Assembly: GCA_029204225.1 (NCBI GenBank)
Contig: CM055097.1
Coordinates: 62,396,950-62,460,949, forward strand
Direction of reading: 5' to 3'
DNA length: 64,000 nucleotides
Origin: Diphasiastrum complanatum
Lineage: Eukaryota; Streptophyta; Lycopodiopsida; Lycopodiales; Lycopodiaceae
Of the stretch, positions 19,640 to 31,180 are shown piece by piece. How positions within the stretch are numbered: the stretch's first letter is position 1; each line of letters starts with the position of its first letter. Both the position numbers and the translations under genes were made by a program. The notes under the pieces are model-generated. The model searched no databases. It was not told the origin of the DNA and worked only from the letters and a program-made list of their open reading frames with translations.

Positions 19640-21180
19640 TTGGCTATGTAATGAGCTAAGAAAAGGGTTAAATCATATTCCTTTAAGAAAGCCATACGTA
19701 AAAGAAGCATAAATGTTTGGTTTGATTTGGCTGATATTTTTGGTTTTTCTAAAAAAGAGGATGTTCTGGACTTGTTTAAAAGGACTACTCTAAACAGGTT
19801 GGAAGAGCTAGTGATTATGGACTATAATATTGGGTTATTGGATATGGATGCCTTTGAAAGGGAACTTAAATGGCTTTTGACTCACTGCTATATTTGTGGA
19901 TTAGATAAAGCCCAAAATAACCCTATTTTCCTATGCAAAAAATTGATGAGAGAAGAAGCTCTTAAAAGGCTTAATAGTTTTGACTTTATTGAGATCCTAA
20001 GTCCTTGGCATGAGACTATGAGAGAGCTAATCCCAAGTGTGACAATATCTAATAACTCTCTTCCCTTCCTAATGGGAACGTAGAAAGCTCATAAAGAGTC
20101 TTTCAGATGGCTACTAGCTAATGCGCACTCTTGTATTTTTTTTGAATATGCATTGCTTATCACTTGTATACTTTCGACTTGCATAGAGCCAATACAGACT
20201 TTTTGTAGATATAAACAAGAGGAATTTTTTCTTAGGGGTGGATGCAAATCTACCTGTTTTTGGATGACAGACACTTATGATTTCTTTGTTAAACTACCTG
20301 ATGACATCTTTAGTGTATTCTCAACTGACATTACGAGATGTTACGAATCCATTCCTATTTTGGGAAAAGATGGTCTACAGGAGGTTTTACCTAAGGTGAT
20401 TAAAATTGCATTTAAATTTGCCAAGACTAATTTTATTAGTTTTCGAAGTTTTCCAAAAGTCCCAAAAAATGGAATATGGACTTCTTCCAAATTCTCTAAT
20501 GGGCTGTCTTTTGATATAACTGAGGTTACTTCATTAAATAATTGGCTTGCTCAAAACATGCATCTTACTCTAGCTGATAAGGTTTGGAAACAAGTATGTG
20601 GAATTCCTAAGGGTTTTTCATGTTCCCCATTATGGTGTAATCTATACCTCCTTTTACTTTGAGATTGAATTATGTACAAGACTGGCCAAATTGAATAGAT
20701 GGGATATTCTATGGACTTTTAGGTATCCTTTTAGATACATTGATGATATTTGTTTGGTCAATGTACCTGACCCTCAGATATTCGTAAAAATTAAAGCTGA
20801 AACGAGTTGTTTTGCTAGATGTACGGAGCTATATGTGGGACTAAGACTACCTTTTTGAATATGGAAATTGTTGTGTCTTCCGTCAAATTTGCTTCCTTTT
20901 TCATCACTAAATTTGATAAATGGAAATCACTTCCATTTGAAGTTGCTTAGTATATTTGGAAAGATTTAAATCGACCTACGTCTTATTCTTACAAAGTAAT
21001 TTTCTCGCAAATTTTCCCTATACTGTACATTTGACATAATCATTATGAGGCTACTCTACAAATTAAGGTGGTGATAAATGCCTTTGTGAAAAATGGGTTT
21101 GATGAAAAAATATTTTTGCATATTATTGGAAAGTTCCTGGAAGGACATTTTCCTAGTGCAAGATGTTCTGTATTGGCTAC
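19640..21180 (+). pseudogene. Penelope/telomerase-like reverse transcriptase, copy B
   Basis: This is the better-preserved RT. From about 19690 one frame runs to 20662 apart from TAG at 20081-20083. It contains LDKAQNNPIFLCKKLM, KAHKESFRWLLANAHS, motif A FSTDITRCYESIP (Asp at 20327-20329), WLAQNMHL and motif B GIPKGFSCSPLWCNLYL (about 20600-20650). A frameshift near 20650 leads to YFEIEL, then motif C FRYIDDICLVN (about 20730-20760), with both catalytic Asp kept. After more breaks a C-terminal part (VVINAFVKNGFDEK) follows at about 21065. The YIDD motif, GIPKG motif B and D-ITRCY motif A fit Penelope-like or telomerase-like RTs rather than LTR or LINE RTs. No GIY-YIG endonuclease is seen, as in endonuclease-lacking Penelope-like elements. 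The exact clade is uncertain. Confidence 0.75.
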
Positions 21181-21227
21181 TTGTGGTTGTCTGAGTAAGT
21201 TATCCTTTTTTCAGGTGTGCGGCAGGT

Positions 21228-21271
21228 ATAACCACACTAGGTATACTTGTCGCATAACCTAGTGTGGTTAT
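21228..21271. repeat. Perfect 15-bp stem hairpin
   Basis: ATAACCACACTAGGT (21228-21242) and its exact reverse complement (21257-21271) flank a 14-base loop. It lies just after the RT copy B coding and 30 bases before a CA tract. It could be a fold at the element's 3' end. Confidence 0.8.
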
Positions 21272-21296
21272 CTTGCTTTGAGGGATGGATGGTGGG

Positions 21297-21299
<3 letters not shown>

Positions 21300-21366
<67 letters not shown>
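21300..21366. repeat. (CA)n microsatellite
   Basis: About 66 bases of uninterrupted CA repeat. Confidence 0.97.
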
Positions 21367-21368
<2 letters not shown>

Positions 21369-21633
21369 TACATTATATACTGTGACATTTATACTAATAT
21401 TGATTTGTACTTGTCACAGTTACAAAAAAAAAGGAGCCGCCGGTGATTGTGGACGACTACAAAAGCACTGGAATTGCTAGAACATTTTATAAAAACTTTA
21501 TAGTTCCTATGCTGTAAGAGATGATGCTCACTTATGAGCAAGTTGATTTTAAACTTTTTAGTTTGTTGAACTTTAAATGACATTGGAAGACAACACTATG
21601 CGGAGCTTTAAGTTCCCGTAGTAAGACATACTA

Positions 21634-22326
21634 TGTATAGTTGTCACTAAAGCCATATACTTCCAAATACAACGACTTACCTAATTAGGTGACAAACATT
21701 CAATGTAGTTAATACACGGATGAAATCTATAAATGGATAATCCAAGCACAGATTATGGGTTGCTCTGTCCATGAGATGAATGACTTTGAGCCTCCCAGTT
21801 ACGCCGTCATTTTGGTTGTAACTACTATTTTAGTGTAATATAGCAGCAACATGCTTTTCTATCTGTGTATAACGTAGATGAATGCTTGTTGTGATTGAAT
21901 GCACTTTATTGTTGTTTGATAACATTTGTTCACTCACTCTGATCAAAACATAGACGTCTACGACTCCTCAGTTTCTGATCAAACAATGGTTGTTTTTGAC
22001 GCCTAAGGAACTTGTGCTATCACACTGCTATTTCAATCTATTTCAGAACTAAACTTCATATTGAATTTGATTTCTAGTAATACCACACACACATACACAA
22101 ACCATTTCTAATATCTTTGGTGGACTGTACTCTCGTTTTTGTGAGTATAAATTAATTTTGAAGATCCTGTTGGGCAATTAGAACACTTAAAGCTGTGATT
22201 ATATTTAGCATAAGCTTTCTATTAGACTGTTTTTGCATCTAGCAGATGATTATAACAGGAGAGCTGTTCCGCAATATTCCTGCTCTCTTCTCCATTCACG
22301 TTCTTCTATCTCCCTTGCCCCATCAG
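21634..22326 (+). repeat. Dispersed LTR-like repeat, copy 1
   Basis: About 690 bases that align along their whole length with 33243-33939. Shared landmarks include GGTGACAAACATT/GATGACAAACATT, GAGCCTCC, TATAACGTAGATGAATGCTT, CATTTCTAATATCTT and TCTCTTCTCC. It starts TGTATAG and ends CCCCATCA, the TG...CA ends expected of an LTR. No primer-binding site or target duplication was found, so it is probably a solo LTR or an unrecognised non-autonomous element. Confidence 0.7.
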
Positions 22327-22380
22327 GATGCATGTATGGGCAGGAGGATGCATGGCCCTCCTCCCATGCATGCATCTAAG
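22327..22380. repeat. ATGCATG-rich imperfect inverted repeat
   Basis: GATGCATGTATGGG with AGGAGG is mirrored by CCTCC with CCCATGCATGCATC around a short centre. CATGCATG is also the core of seed-type RY promoter elements, but no gene start follows here. Confidence 0.6.
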
Positions 22381-22486
22381 GGTCGCACTCCAAATTCAAA
22401 ATACCTTTTACCCACACACACATACGTACAAGCAATTTTTTTTTTTTGACACACATTTCAAAATCCCCCCCCACCCCACCCCCCCC

Positions 22487-22489
<3 letters not shown>

Positions 22490-22572
<83 letters not shown>
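22490..22572. repeat. (CT)n microsatellite
   Basis: About 80 bases of CT repeat preceded by a C-rich run and followed by a purine-rich stretch. Long Ser/Leu and Glu/Arg frames here are artefacts. Confidence 0.97.
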
Positions 22573-22574
<2 letters not shown>

Positions 22575-23137
22575 CGATCGGGTCTCTCAAGAAGACAAGA
22601 AGAAAAGAAAAAGGAGGAAGGAAGGAAGGAAGAGACATGCAGACAAGCATTTGTTTGAATTAGTACCAGAGCTCCGCTTTGTGCCTGCTCTGATTGCTCT
22701 GCTATTTTCAAATATTATCCAGATGCAATGGATTGTTGAGAACTTCATCTACTTCCTCCAATCGAACAGTTGCTTCGTTCAATGCCACTCTATTTTACAA
22801 AATTGGCCAAGTATTGATTCACCTACACATTATTTCAGATTTCTTTGTTCAAATATTTCTTTCTGAATGAGTACATGTAGAGCCTTTGGTTCTTGGCAAG
22901 TTCTGTGGCAGTTGTAAGTTGTGTGCATTGATTCTTTATGCTGGTGTTTTTAGACTTGTATTGATTCAGCTCTAAGAACTTGAACATGGTAAAGCATTGA
23001 TGCTCACGCTAAGTTGGTACTATATTCATTAATATCTAGACTCTTTCGTTCTGTTATTCAATGTTTTGGCAATTGAAATTTTCATAGTGACTTCGGTTTC
23101 ACAACCACAAAACTAAATCATATTGATTTTCTAGCAG
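22573..23137. other. Unassigned stretch
   Basis: Unique-looking AT-rich sequence with no recognisable coding or repeat. Confidence 0.4.
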
Positions 23138-23242
23138 TAGTGATGGCTTCATTCCTCCATGATCGACAATGATGGAGTGCTAATAGCTCAGCGATGGATT
23201 CATTTTGGATTTAGGTGTGTCGAGGAATAGGCCAACGATGGA
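23138..23242 (+). repeat. Second cluster of (C)AGCGATGGA-type motifs
   Basis: AGTGATGG (23138), ACAATGATGGA (23166), CAGCGATGGA (23189) and CCAACGATGGA (23232) occur within about 105 bases. They match the motif array at 16.3-16.8 kb. Confidence 0.65.
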
Positions 23243-25620
23243 TCTAATGTATTGACAAAAATATCACCGAAAGAATGGCCATCAAACTGTTCCTGATTGG
23301 ACTTCCTAAAAATTTTCACCGAGAACTGAGACCAGTTGACCTTTATGATCAACTTAAGGATGTATGACTAATGCCATTTGTGAAGAAGACGAGAATTCTA
23401 ATGACGACTTTGATGATTGTGAAAAGAAATCTAAGAATTATGAATGTCTTAACCACCTGAAGCATGAAAATACCGCCCAGTCTTCTGAACTTCTACATCA
23501 AATGGAAACTGGCTGAAAGCTCAACAAACTCATATGGATAAACTCACTGTTGATTTTCAAACCACCATGAAAAATATTGTTGATAAATCTTTTCCAACAA
23601 GAGAGAATGTCTGGTGTCCGATTCGTTCACAGCATCACACTGCTAATGAATGCCCTCAACTAAGAAATCATTTTCCATCAGCACCCAGACCCATGTATCG
23701 AACGTACCACCCCTACCCTCCACAACAACCCATGCCACGACCAGGGGTGTACCAACCATGACCAACTGCACCAAATCAGTACCAACCATGTCAACAGTTT
23801 GTCGTTAACCAATCTGCTGCACAACAAGCTGTCCAGTATCTTGATCCCAATAACATCGATCCAGCAACTTATTATGTGGAAGACACTACTCAACTGAGGT
23901 ACACCACTGAGACAATTGTTTATTATGCATATGATTCTAATGCTCAAGTCATTGATGTCCAACCTTATGATCCTAATCAGGTTGTGTTTGCCACGCATCA
24001 ACTTCCAACAATATGAGGATGTTTTATCTGCGCAAGTAAACATCCTAGTATTCGCTCCCCAAATAAACTTCGCTTTCCACCAGCTTGTGAAAATTGCGGC
24101 AGTGAACATCATGTGAAGGATTGTCCTTCCCGATCTAAACCAATTTCTCCTGTCTGTTCCGTGCAAGTAGAAACTTTGCCAGTCGAAACTCATGCAACAT
24201 GGGTATTGACTCGTGCACAAACCCAACGCCAAACCCCTACAATTGCACCTAACAAAACCTAGCAGCATAATGTACCTCCAAGTGAAGATTCGACACCCAT
24301 TGTCTATCCTCACCCTTCCGAAGAAATTAGGCTGCATCACCAGTATCGACAACAAATTCACAATGCAGACCAACACTCTTCCACCTCTCATAAAGTACCT
24401 CACATGCCTTTTGAGAACAAAACCCTTGAAGGCACTAAAGTTTGGGGAGATTTATTACAAGCTAATGTGACTCTCCCTTTCCACGTTCTCTGAAAACATG
24501 CAGGTAAGTGTAAATAGCAAATCCAATCCACTGACACCACCACGGACGAATTTTTGATCTAGACACCCCTATCATTGATATCAATTTTATCGATATTATT
24601 CCACACAATGATGAGTTGTTAAATGTTGCATGGCTACCTACTGATGAATCAGAAGATTTATTTGTAGATGACGAGAATGTCTTATGAATTTAGAATTGCC
24701 CAGAAGATTTGGACATTTCTGATATACGGATCCTCAACTACATGGAGGCACTGCCACTCAAGGCCTTTCTGTAGCAGCATTCATCCAAAGTTGAACCAGT
24801 TGCCAAGGTTACGGTCGAAAAACCTGATACCAAGCTATACCATGTCAAACGACCAAACTATCCATGGGACCTATGTGAGAAGAAAACAATTTTTCAAATC
24901 GACGATGAGATCCTCCATGATGTGCCACCACTTACCAATCCACACACCTCACGTCCTCCGAAGCCATAACCTTGTGGCCACACCATGAAAGAAAAGATGA
25001 AGAAACCCCTGCAAATCTAGCCGCTTGGTGACCTTACCATTGCTAGGGAAGTTCCTGATATCGCGTATGCTCATACGCCAATCCCTGAACCTCCCAAATC
25101 ACCATCTAGACAGTTGAAAGGCAAGGCCCCCCTCCAGCACATGATGTACCTACATATTTTGAAGACTATAGGATCGAGGATGTGACCATCCAATTACCAC
25201 AAGCTCAACGTGAGTCAAATGGTAATTCACCCTACAAAGGCCCAATGAAAGTAATGAATACATTTTCCACGTCGGGGCTCATCTCAATCGGGAACAACAC
25301 AGAAGGCTTGAGAAGCTTTTGTGCAAATATCGACATGTCTTTGCTTGGTCCTATAAAGACATGAAAGGAGTCTCACCCCAAGTAGTTGTTCATCGTATTC
25401 CTCTTAAACTCGGTGCGAGACCAACTGCTAGCCGTCCCTAAAAATGTAATCCGGTCTACAAGGCCAAAATTAAAGAAGAGCATCTATGTCGACTTTAAAA
25501 AACTTAATGTCGTTACAGAATGTGTTCAATTCACGTTGTCACAACTCTTGGGAGGTTTGGTACGTGATTTCATGTTCTAGCTGGTACTGGTCGTCCGGAC
25601 CTCAAATTCATTTGTCGGGG
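23243..25620 (+). pseudogene. Decayed Ty3/gypsy gag and pol start
   Basis: The + strand keeps, in broken frames, a gag-like start (IKLFLIGLPKNFHREL), two zinc knuckles of an unusual CX2CX3HX4C form (WCPIRSQHHTANEC with the second Cys changed to Arg, and CENCGSEHHVKDC), and a Pro/Tyr/Gln-rich linker. An acidic segment (LFVDDENVL) follows. Near 25280-25450 comes the entry to reverse transcriptase: EQHRRLEKLLCKYRHVFAWSYKDMKGV. It then stops; there is no catalytic RT. The knuckle form and the FAWSYKDMKG block match the element at 36.2-44.6 kb, so both belong to one lineage. Confidence 0.75.
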
Positions 25621-26870
25621 AAGTCCGAGGTAGCTAAATCTTGATGGATGTATAGAAGAAAATCTGGATCTGTGATGATCTGATCAGTTTTAATGGCTTT
25701 CAATGTGATTTTAGCCTTTTTTTCAGTGGTTTTTCCTTGATATCTCTCTGCTCTTTGCTCTGATTGGCCTGATATTTTCATAGTAGACAAATTTGAGGTA
25801 GATCTTTCTATTGATCCTATCTGCGAAGGTTACTCGTGCAATGGTTGGATGTGCGGGAGTGTACACAAAAACTCTGATTTCTCAAGATCTACTGGGAAGT
25901 AACTCTCGAATGCTTCACTAGAGCTGGATCTGATGTGGATCTGGCTCTGTACAAATTGGCGAGAGTTCTTTCTGACATGTCTAGAAGTTATTGATGTCTG
26001 GGAGGGTTCAGGACCACTTTTCGGCTTACAAATCAATCAATACTTTAAATTAACTCTCGTAGACTTCATAACCGATGTAAAATGACATTATGAAAACAAT
26101 GGAATGGTCTATGAAGGTTTACTAATACTGATGATTTTCCTTAATTTCAGACACTTAAACCCACTTTTCAGCTTACTAGAATAATATGAACTCTCGCAGG
26201 CTTTACTGTGTACCTTTCTTAGTGAGATCGAACTACAGAATTCTTTGCGAGAGTTACTTACAACAAAAAACTGAAATTTTGATGTCTGCGAGGGTTCTGT
26301 CTTTGTTTTTAGCCTTTCTGGACCTTCGGAACTCTCGCATGGGGGTAAATCTGCAAGGTAACTCTCGCACTCTCTGTGCTTCTCATAGGGAGATGCAGCT
26401 TCAGGAGGCTCTGCAAAAATTGGTTTGCAGTTTTGAATTCTTTTATATTTTTACAAGAGAATTTTGAATTATTTTGGTTTTTCTCTTCTTTTTTGAAATC
26501 TGTTGGGAACTAACTTTCGCAGGCTTCTATGCAGGTCTGGAATACTGTCCTAGAGCTGTTGCCAGTCATGCGAGAGTTTCTTCTCACTGATTTTGAAAAA
26601 ATAAGACATGATTTGATTTTTGGCCTCTTTTTCTCTCCAAAAAGTAGATTTGAATGTTTTTAGTGATTTTTTATGGTTGTGTTGGAATGCCAAGCCCTTA
26701 AAGGCTGTTTTAGGTCTCCACTACCACTCCACACCTCCTCCGCTAGCTCTCAACAGTCCAATCACACAAAAACAAGCAAAACAAGCCTAAACTACCCCCA
26801 AATCCACCTAAACACACTAAAACAGACAAAACAACTAAAAAGACAACTAAAACTAGTTAGTGATGGCCTA
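25621..26870 (-). mobile_element. gypsy leader with repeated AACTCTCGCA motif
   Basis: This non-coding stretch adjoins a minus-strand primer-binding site. AACTCTCGCA or its reverse complement, with small changes, occurs at about 25901, 25959, 26052, 26189, 26245, 26286, 26330, 26360, 26512 and 26569, in both orientations. The same sequence family recurs at 34.56-35.0 kb and, inverted, at 45.18-45.42 kb. It looks like the 5' untranslated leader of a Tat-like gypsy family reading right to left. Confidence 0.6.
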
Positions 26871-27625
26871 TCCCCGGCAACAGCGCCATTGTAGGGTGTA
26901 GGAAGTCGATGGTGAGCAGCGTTAGAACTCAAGGATAGGAGCCTAACTTAGTTTAGTTGCTAGTTTAGATGCTTTCTACACTACACTACACCGACTCTAA
27001 TCCACACTAACTCTAGCCCCACCTAACACTAACAACCAAGATAGTGGTGAATGGAAGTGAGATAGAGAGAGAGAGATGAGGGAGGTTAGCTCATGTGCTC
27101 ATCATTACATACAAATGGAAAAGACATTAACAAAGCAAATGGAAATAACTAGCAATCACAACAAAAACATAAGCATGGAAACAATAGCACATGAGGATGC
27201 TTGGCTCTCCAAAGTGGTAGCGTTTCCTCCTCTCTATTAGCATGTAAAATGGTGTACAAGAGGTGCCTTTTTATCTTTGGGGAGGCCCTTGCCCCTTGAT
27301 TCATATTGGCTACTTGCAAGAAGGTAGAATTGAAATCCTAACCCTTCAAAAGAAACACAATCTAATCTATGGTGCACAAGGAAGCACACCCCACCTACCA
27401 CCTTTTGACTTTTGACTAATTACAAAACTTAGAGAACTTAAGTTAACTTGAACTTTGGCCTTAACATTATTTTAATTATTTGGCCCAAAGTCTAGTTTAT
27501 TCAAAATAAATTATTTACAAGTGCTCATTGGGCTATGGGCTTATAGACGCAGAAAGCCACGACCCTCGCAACTTATTTCTACTACTTCCGGCTATTTTAT
27601 TTATATACATGGAATATCCACAACA
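26871..27625 (-). repeat. tRNA-Asp-type primer site and LTR, gypsy family
   Basis: TCCCCGGCAACAGCGCCA (26871-26888), read on the minus strand, is nearly the 3' end complement of plant tRNA-Asp, the primer-binding site of Tat-type gypsy elements. The LTR then occupies 26889-27625, starting (minus) TGTTGTGGATATTCC. It is related to 35034-35888: both share a GA-rich tract, GAGGATGCTT, TTTTTAT and GGGC-ATGG-CTTAT blocks. Only the 5' end of the element is present. Confidence 0.75.
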
Positions 27626-29146
27626 GCACCGAAGATATATTGAGTCTCTTTAAAACTTTAACTAGCTATAACTTTTGAATGGTAGTTTGAGACTGGGCCA
27701 TTTAGGAGGTCATTGGAAAGCTCTTGTGAGCACTTTCTAATGGCACCATTTTCATCTCAATCAGAGCTACAGTTTAAAAGTTATAGTATTTTTAATGAAC
27801 TATAAACTGTAATGTATATAAAACTTATAGTTAAGCATAAAAAACAGTAAATTTATTTTGGTAATTTACATTAACAAACTTTGTCAATCTACATGGCATT
27901 TCTTAAAGGGTCTTTTTTGGATTCAGAATTCTTCTAATGGCTGCTCTTCATGTCACTTACCATAGCCGGAGTCCACACTTGATGAACTATCAATTTCTCA
28001 TTGCTTTAGTGGTTGAACATGCACATGTTGTTAGTATGTATATGTTGTAAATGTAGTCGAGATGAAAGTTAGCAAAGTCTTAACAACACTTCTCATTATA
28101 CTTGTAGTCACAAAGTTCTTGTGAACACTATCATGTGCAATCTCTTATGCAACCTCAAATTTTCTCAAGCACACACCTGGCTACTTGTCATGTCACTTAC
28201 CATTGCAGTCCACACTTATAGATGAACTATTATCTTAATATCGAATAATGCCAAATCAAGTTTTCTTTGATAATGATCAACCATAAATATGACAACTTTC
28301 TCCACAACGAGGAACATGTTCATGTGCTTCATAAGGTTACAAAAGAGAAGAAGTTGATATCAAAGATCTCCATCAATTATGTTCATGTGCTCATGATGCT
28401 TTCCCACGGGAGCATTAAATTTAGTACCTTAGCTTTAACATGATCTAAATATTATCATTTCAAAATTGAGCATCTTTACTTGATTTATATGCTTACACAA
28501 GACCAATACGACTCTAGACTTGAATGATATTGATTACAAGCTACAATAAATGATTATTGTTACTGAAGATTAGTTTTTGGAGGGTGATCATCCCCCCATA
28601 TGAATCCTAGTACAAAGTATTTGTAATCATGCAGCTTCTCGAATGTAACTATACCAAGTATATGAAGTAGGAAACTTCAATGTTTATAGAAATCATTTAA
28701 AGGAGGACATTCATATCTGTGTGATTCAGCAAAATCTGTAGCAATGCTAAGAACAATACCAGCACAAGAAGTTAAACAAAGAAGTTAGAAACTCGTAGCA
28801 CAAGGATGACAAGACATGACCTCGAACATTCTAAAAGGCAATGTTAGTCTACGGTTGAAAGAGAGTCTGGAAGATGAACGACGCGTTCAGAAAGACATCG
28901 AGTTCTTTGTGAGATCACAAAGCCTGTGAGAAACTGAGTGAAATCGGTTGCAAGACTGTACATTGCAGAAAGTAGGGAAAGCTCCTGGATCATTGCACGT
29001 CCTTTCAGACCTTTCTGGTACTATAGTCTTGAGCTGAGTTAGCGAAAACACCAAAGGCAGGATGTAGTATGTACACGCATCACTTATTCAATCTCAATGT
29101 AAGAGCATCAAGTAATCTGTTCTCTCATGAATCGAGTGTACGGACT
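27626..29146. other. Gene-poor stretch downstream of the AWPM-19 gene
   Basis: Mostly AT-rich. A short direct repeat, TGTCACTTACCAT with AGTCCACACTT and GATGAACTAT, occurs near 27948 and 28178, suggesting a diverged duplication of about 230 bases. The right end should include the 3' untranslated region of the - strand gene at 29147. No other coding is recognised. Confidence 0.45.
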
Positions 29147-30290
29147 TCAAACTGCGGCAGCTGTGTCTTGAGACGCGAGGGACTTTCCTGTGGGACCTCC
29201 AGTTGTCGTCGCGGATGGATTCTTCTCCAACAGTAGCCGAGTATGTGATAGAATGACGTACAGGAGCTGAGTTCCGGCCAGTATGATTGAAATACACTCC
29301 AAGGCTTTCTGAAACATGTGCCACAATTGTTATTAACATCCATTTCAGTCACGAGAACTTGTTAGGACACTCTGTTAGTTCCATCAATCGTACAGTAGGG
29401 AATATATTTGTTAGTAGGCCGGCAATATACTTGTTGATTGGCAGAAATAAGACATAGATATGATGCAGTTGGATAATCCTGTTTTGGTTTTACTGACAAA
29501 GAAATACTGTTACCCTTGAGACTTACCAGCCGCTTGCTGTGAACGTGGCCAATTTTGATTTGCTTAGATGCAAAACTGTAACAATGTAAAACCATAGTCA
29601 GATCCTTAGAGTATCTACGTCTTTACTTAACTTTGCATTAGAAAGCGGACTCGTTAACGCATTTCGACGTCTACAATATACACTATATCTTGAATGAGCC
29701 CCCAAGTGTGAAAGAAAACGAATGTCTTTCTGAAGTCTATCTAGAGAAGAGGATAATATTTTATAGATGCCAACAGCGGCTAGTTATGATAGATGGATTA
29801 TACCCCAGGTTGAGTACCGTAAGAGCCCAAGCTATCAAGCCAGATGCAGCTGCAGCTGCATTGTTCTCCGCTTTTCTCGAAATCAAGCTGTAAAAACCCG
29901 TCAGCACTGATGCCACTCCAACTACTCCACTAGCGGATGCGGTTATTGCCAGATAGGGAGTTGCGTGATTCCCTGCATTAATTCCTTAGAACAACTTAGT
30001 AGAACATCACTTACAACAGGAGTGCTAGAGCTTGAACAACTTGCAATTGTAGCCAGCTTATGAGAATTGATCCATTTCAACTTCCTACTGATGCTTTGAT
30101 GCTGAATAGAGGTCACTAACTGAGAATGCACGTAAAAGGCATTGGAAAAATTGAGACTACCTTTGCGCAGCTCGTTATCTATGAGTTCATTCAACACCCA
30201 TCCTGAAATTCCAAGGTTAATGAGATACAATGCCAAATTGAGTAGCAGCGGTGGTGCTACCAAAACCCAAATCACTACTTTGCTGGCCAT
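29147..30290 (-). CDS. AWPM-19-like plasma-membrane protein
   Basis: A small multi-helix membrane protein of the AWPM-19/PM19L family (PF05512), known from ABA-treated wheat plasma membrane; a rice member has been reported to take up ABA. Four exons on the minus strand, all with GT-AG ends and matching phases: 30290-30161, 29972-29804, 29575-29527 and 29308-29147 (TGA 29149-29147). The product is 169 residues. Visible family features are MASKVVIWVLVAPPLLLNLA with WVLNELIDNELR (helix 1 region), GNHATPYLAITASASGVVGV and VLTGFYSLIS, the AASGLIAWALTVLNLGFASK helix, and ALECISIILAGTQLLYVIL. No frame lesion is seen. The start is the ATG at 30290; the TTG frame upstream is not a start. A TATATA at about 30467-30474 in minus orientation could be its core promoter. 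It is surrounded by dead transposons, so its intactness suggests selection. Confidence 0.9.
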
Positions 30291-31180
30291 AAGAAGCAAC
30301 TAATTCTCAACTCGAAGGTGAATCCGGTACAAAAGGCTTCAACAAAGGAAAGTCCAGACAACCCACAAAGCTCAAATTATTATCCAAAAAAGCAATACTT
30401 TCATAGTTCATCAGCAGAGCCTTGGGCTCGGGGTAATGTATGCGTAGAGATAAGATCAAAGACATGTATATAGACGATCATGTGGGTAGATTGGAAAAGG
30501 ACGATGAAGCTAGGTAGGCAGCGAGCAATGGATCATGCAATATCATGGCGATGCATGCGCGTCGTGAAGCTCAAGAAGCAAGTCAAATATTCTAGTGCGT
30601 GGGAAACACACAGAATCAATAATATCTGGCCGAAAGCTGGAACTGTGAGAATAGAGACAGGCGCCTCGAATCTCGACAGTCCAGAGCGTTTGTGAAATCA
30701 CCGCTGAGTCACATACAAGAAAGACTCAAGTAAAGTGGTGGGCACTGAGCAACCTATTCCTGTGATTGAGTGTGCAGTGTGCATCCCCACTCTTGGAAAA
30801 CCTTCTAGCCTCTAGGAGATTTACTTTAAAACCTTGCATCTTTAGGCAAATTGGGCATAATGTCTTTAGTGATATTGATGCCCACCTGGTCCAAAATTTG
30901 CCTTGCAAAAGAAATTCAAAATTTTCAAAATATTTTATGATTGTTGAAACCAATTTATATATTTAAATTATTCAGTTTGGAATGTAAATCTCTTGAAGAT
31001 ATTTTCTAGCATATTATAATGCACTCTTTAAAAAAAATTCTTAAAATTAGATGACATGCACTTTTTTAGTTGTTTGCCAAAATGAGAAACAGATGGTAGT
31101 CAGTCTCCTTACCCTAGTGAGTACAGTCTCCTTACCCTAGTGAGTACAGATAATCACCAACAATTTCAATGACTTAGGCC
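30291..31180. other. Promoter side of the AWPM-19 gene, then unassigned
   Basis: 30291-30700 should contain the leader and promoter of the - strand gene, with a TATATA near 30470 in its orientation. From 30720 on the sequence is AT-rich, with a duplicated AGTCTCCTTACCCTAGTGAG at about 31101 and 31125. No coding is recognised. Confidence 0.45.

Noticed and set aside
17760-21271. Hammerhead ribozyme associated with the Penelope-like element
   Set aside because: Such ribozymes occur in this element class, but I found no CTGATGA core with a matching GAAA and three stems near either copy.
22328-22711. Overlapping frames with Leu/Ser and Arg/Glu runs
   Set aside because: Same artefact from the CT microsatellite at 22490-22572.
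24640-24670. CTGATGA ribozyme-like core in the decayed gypsy region
   Set aside because: An isolated 7-mer match without flanking stems; expected by chance.
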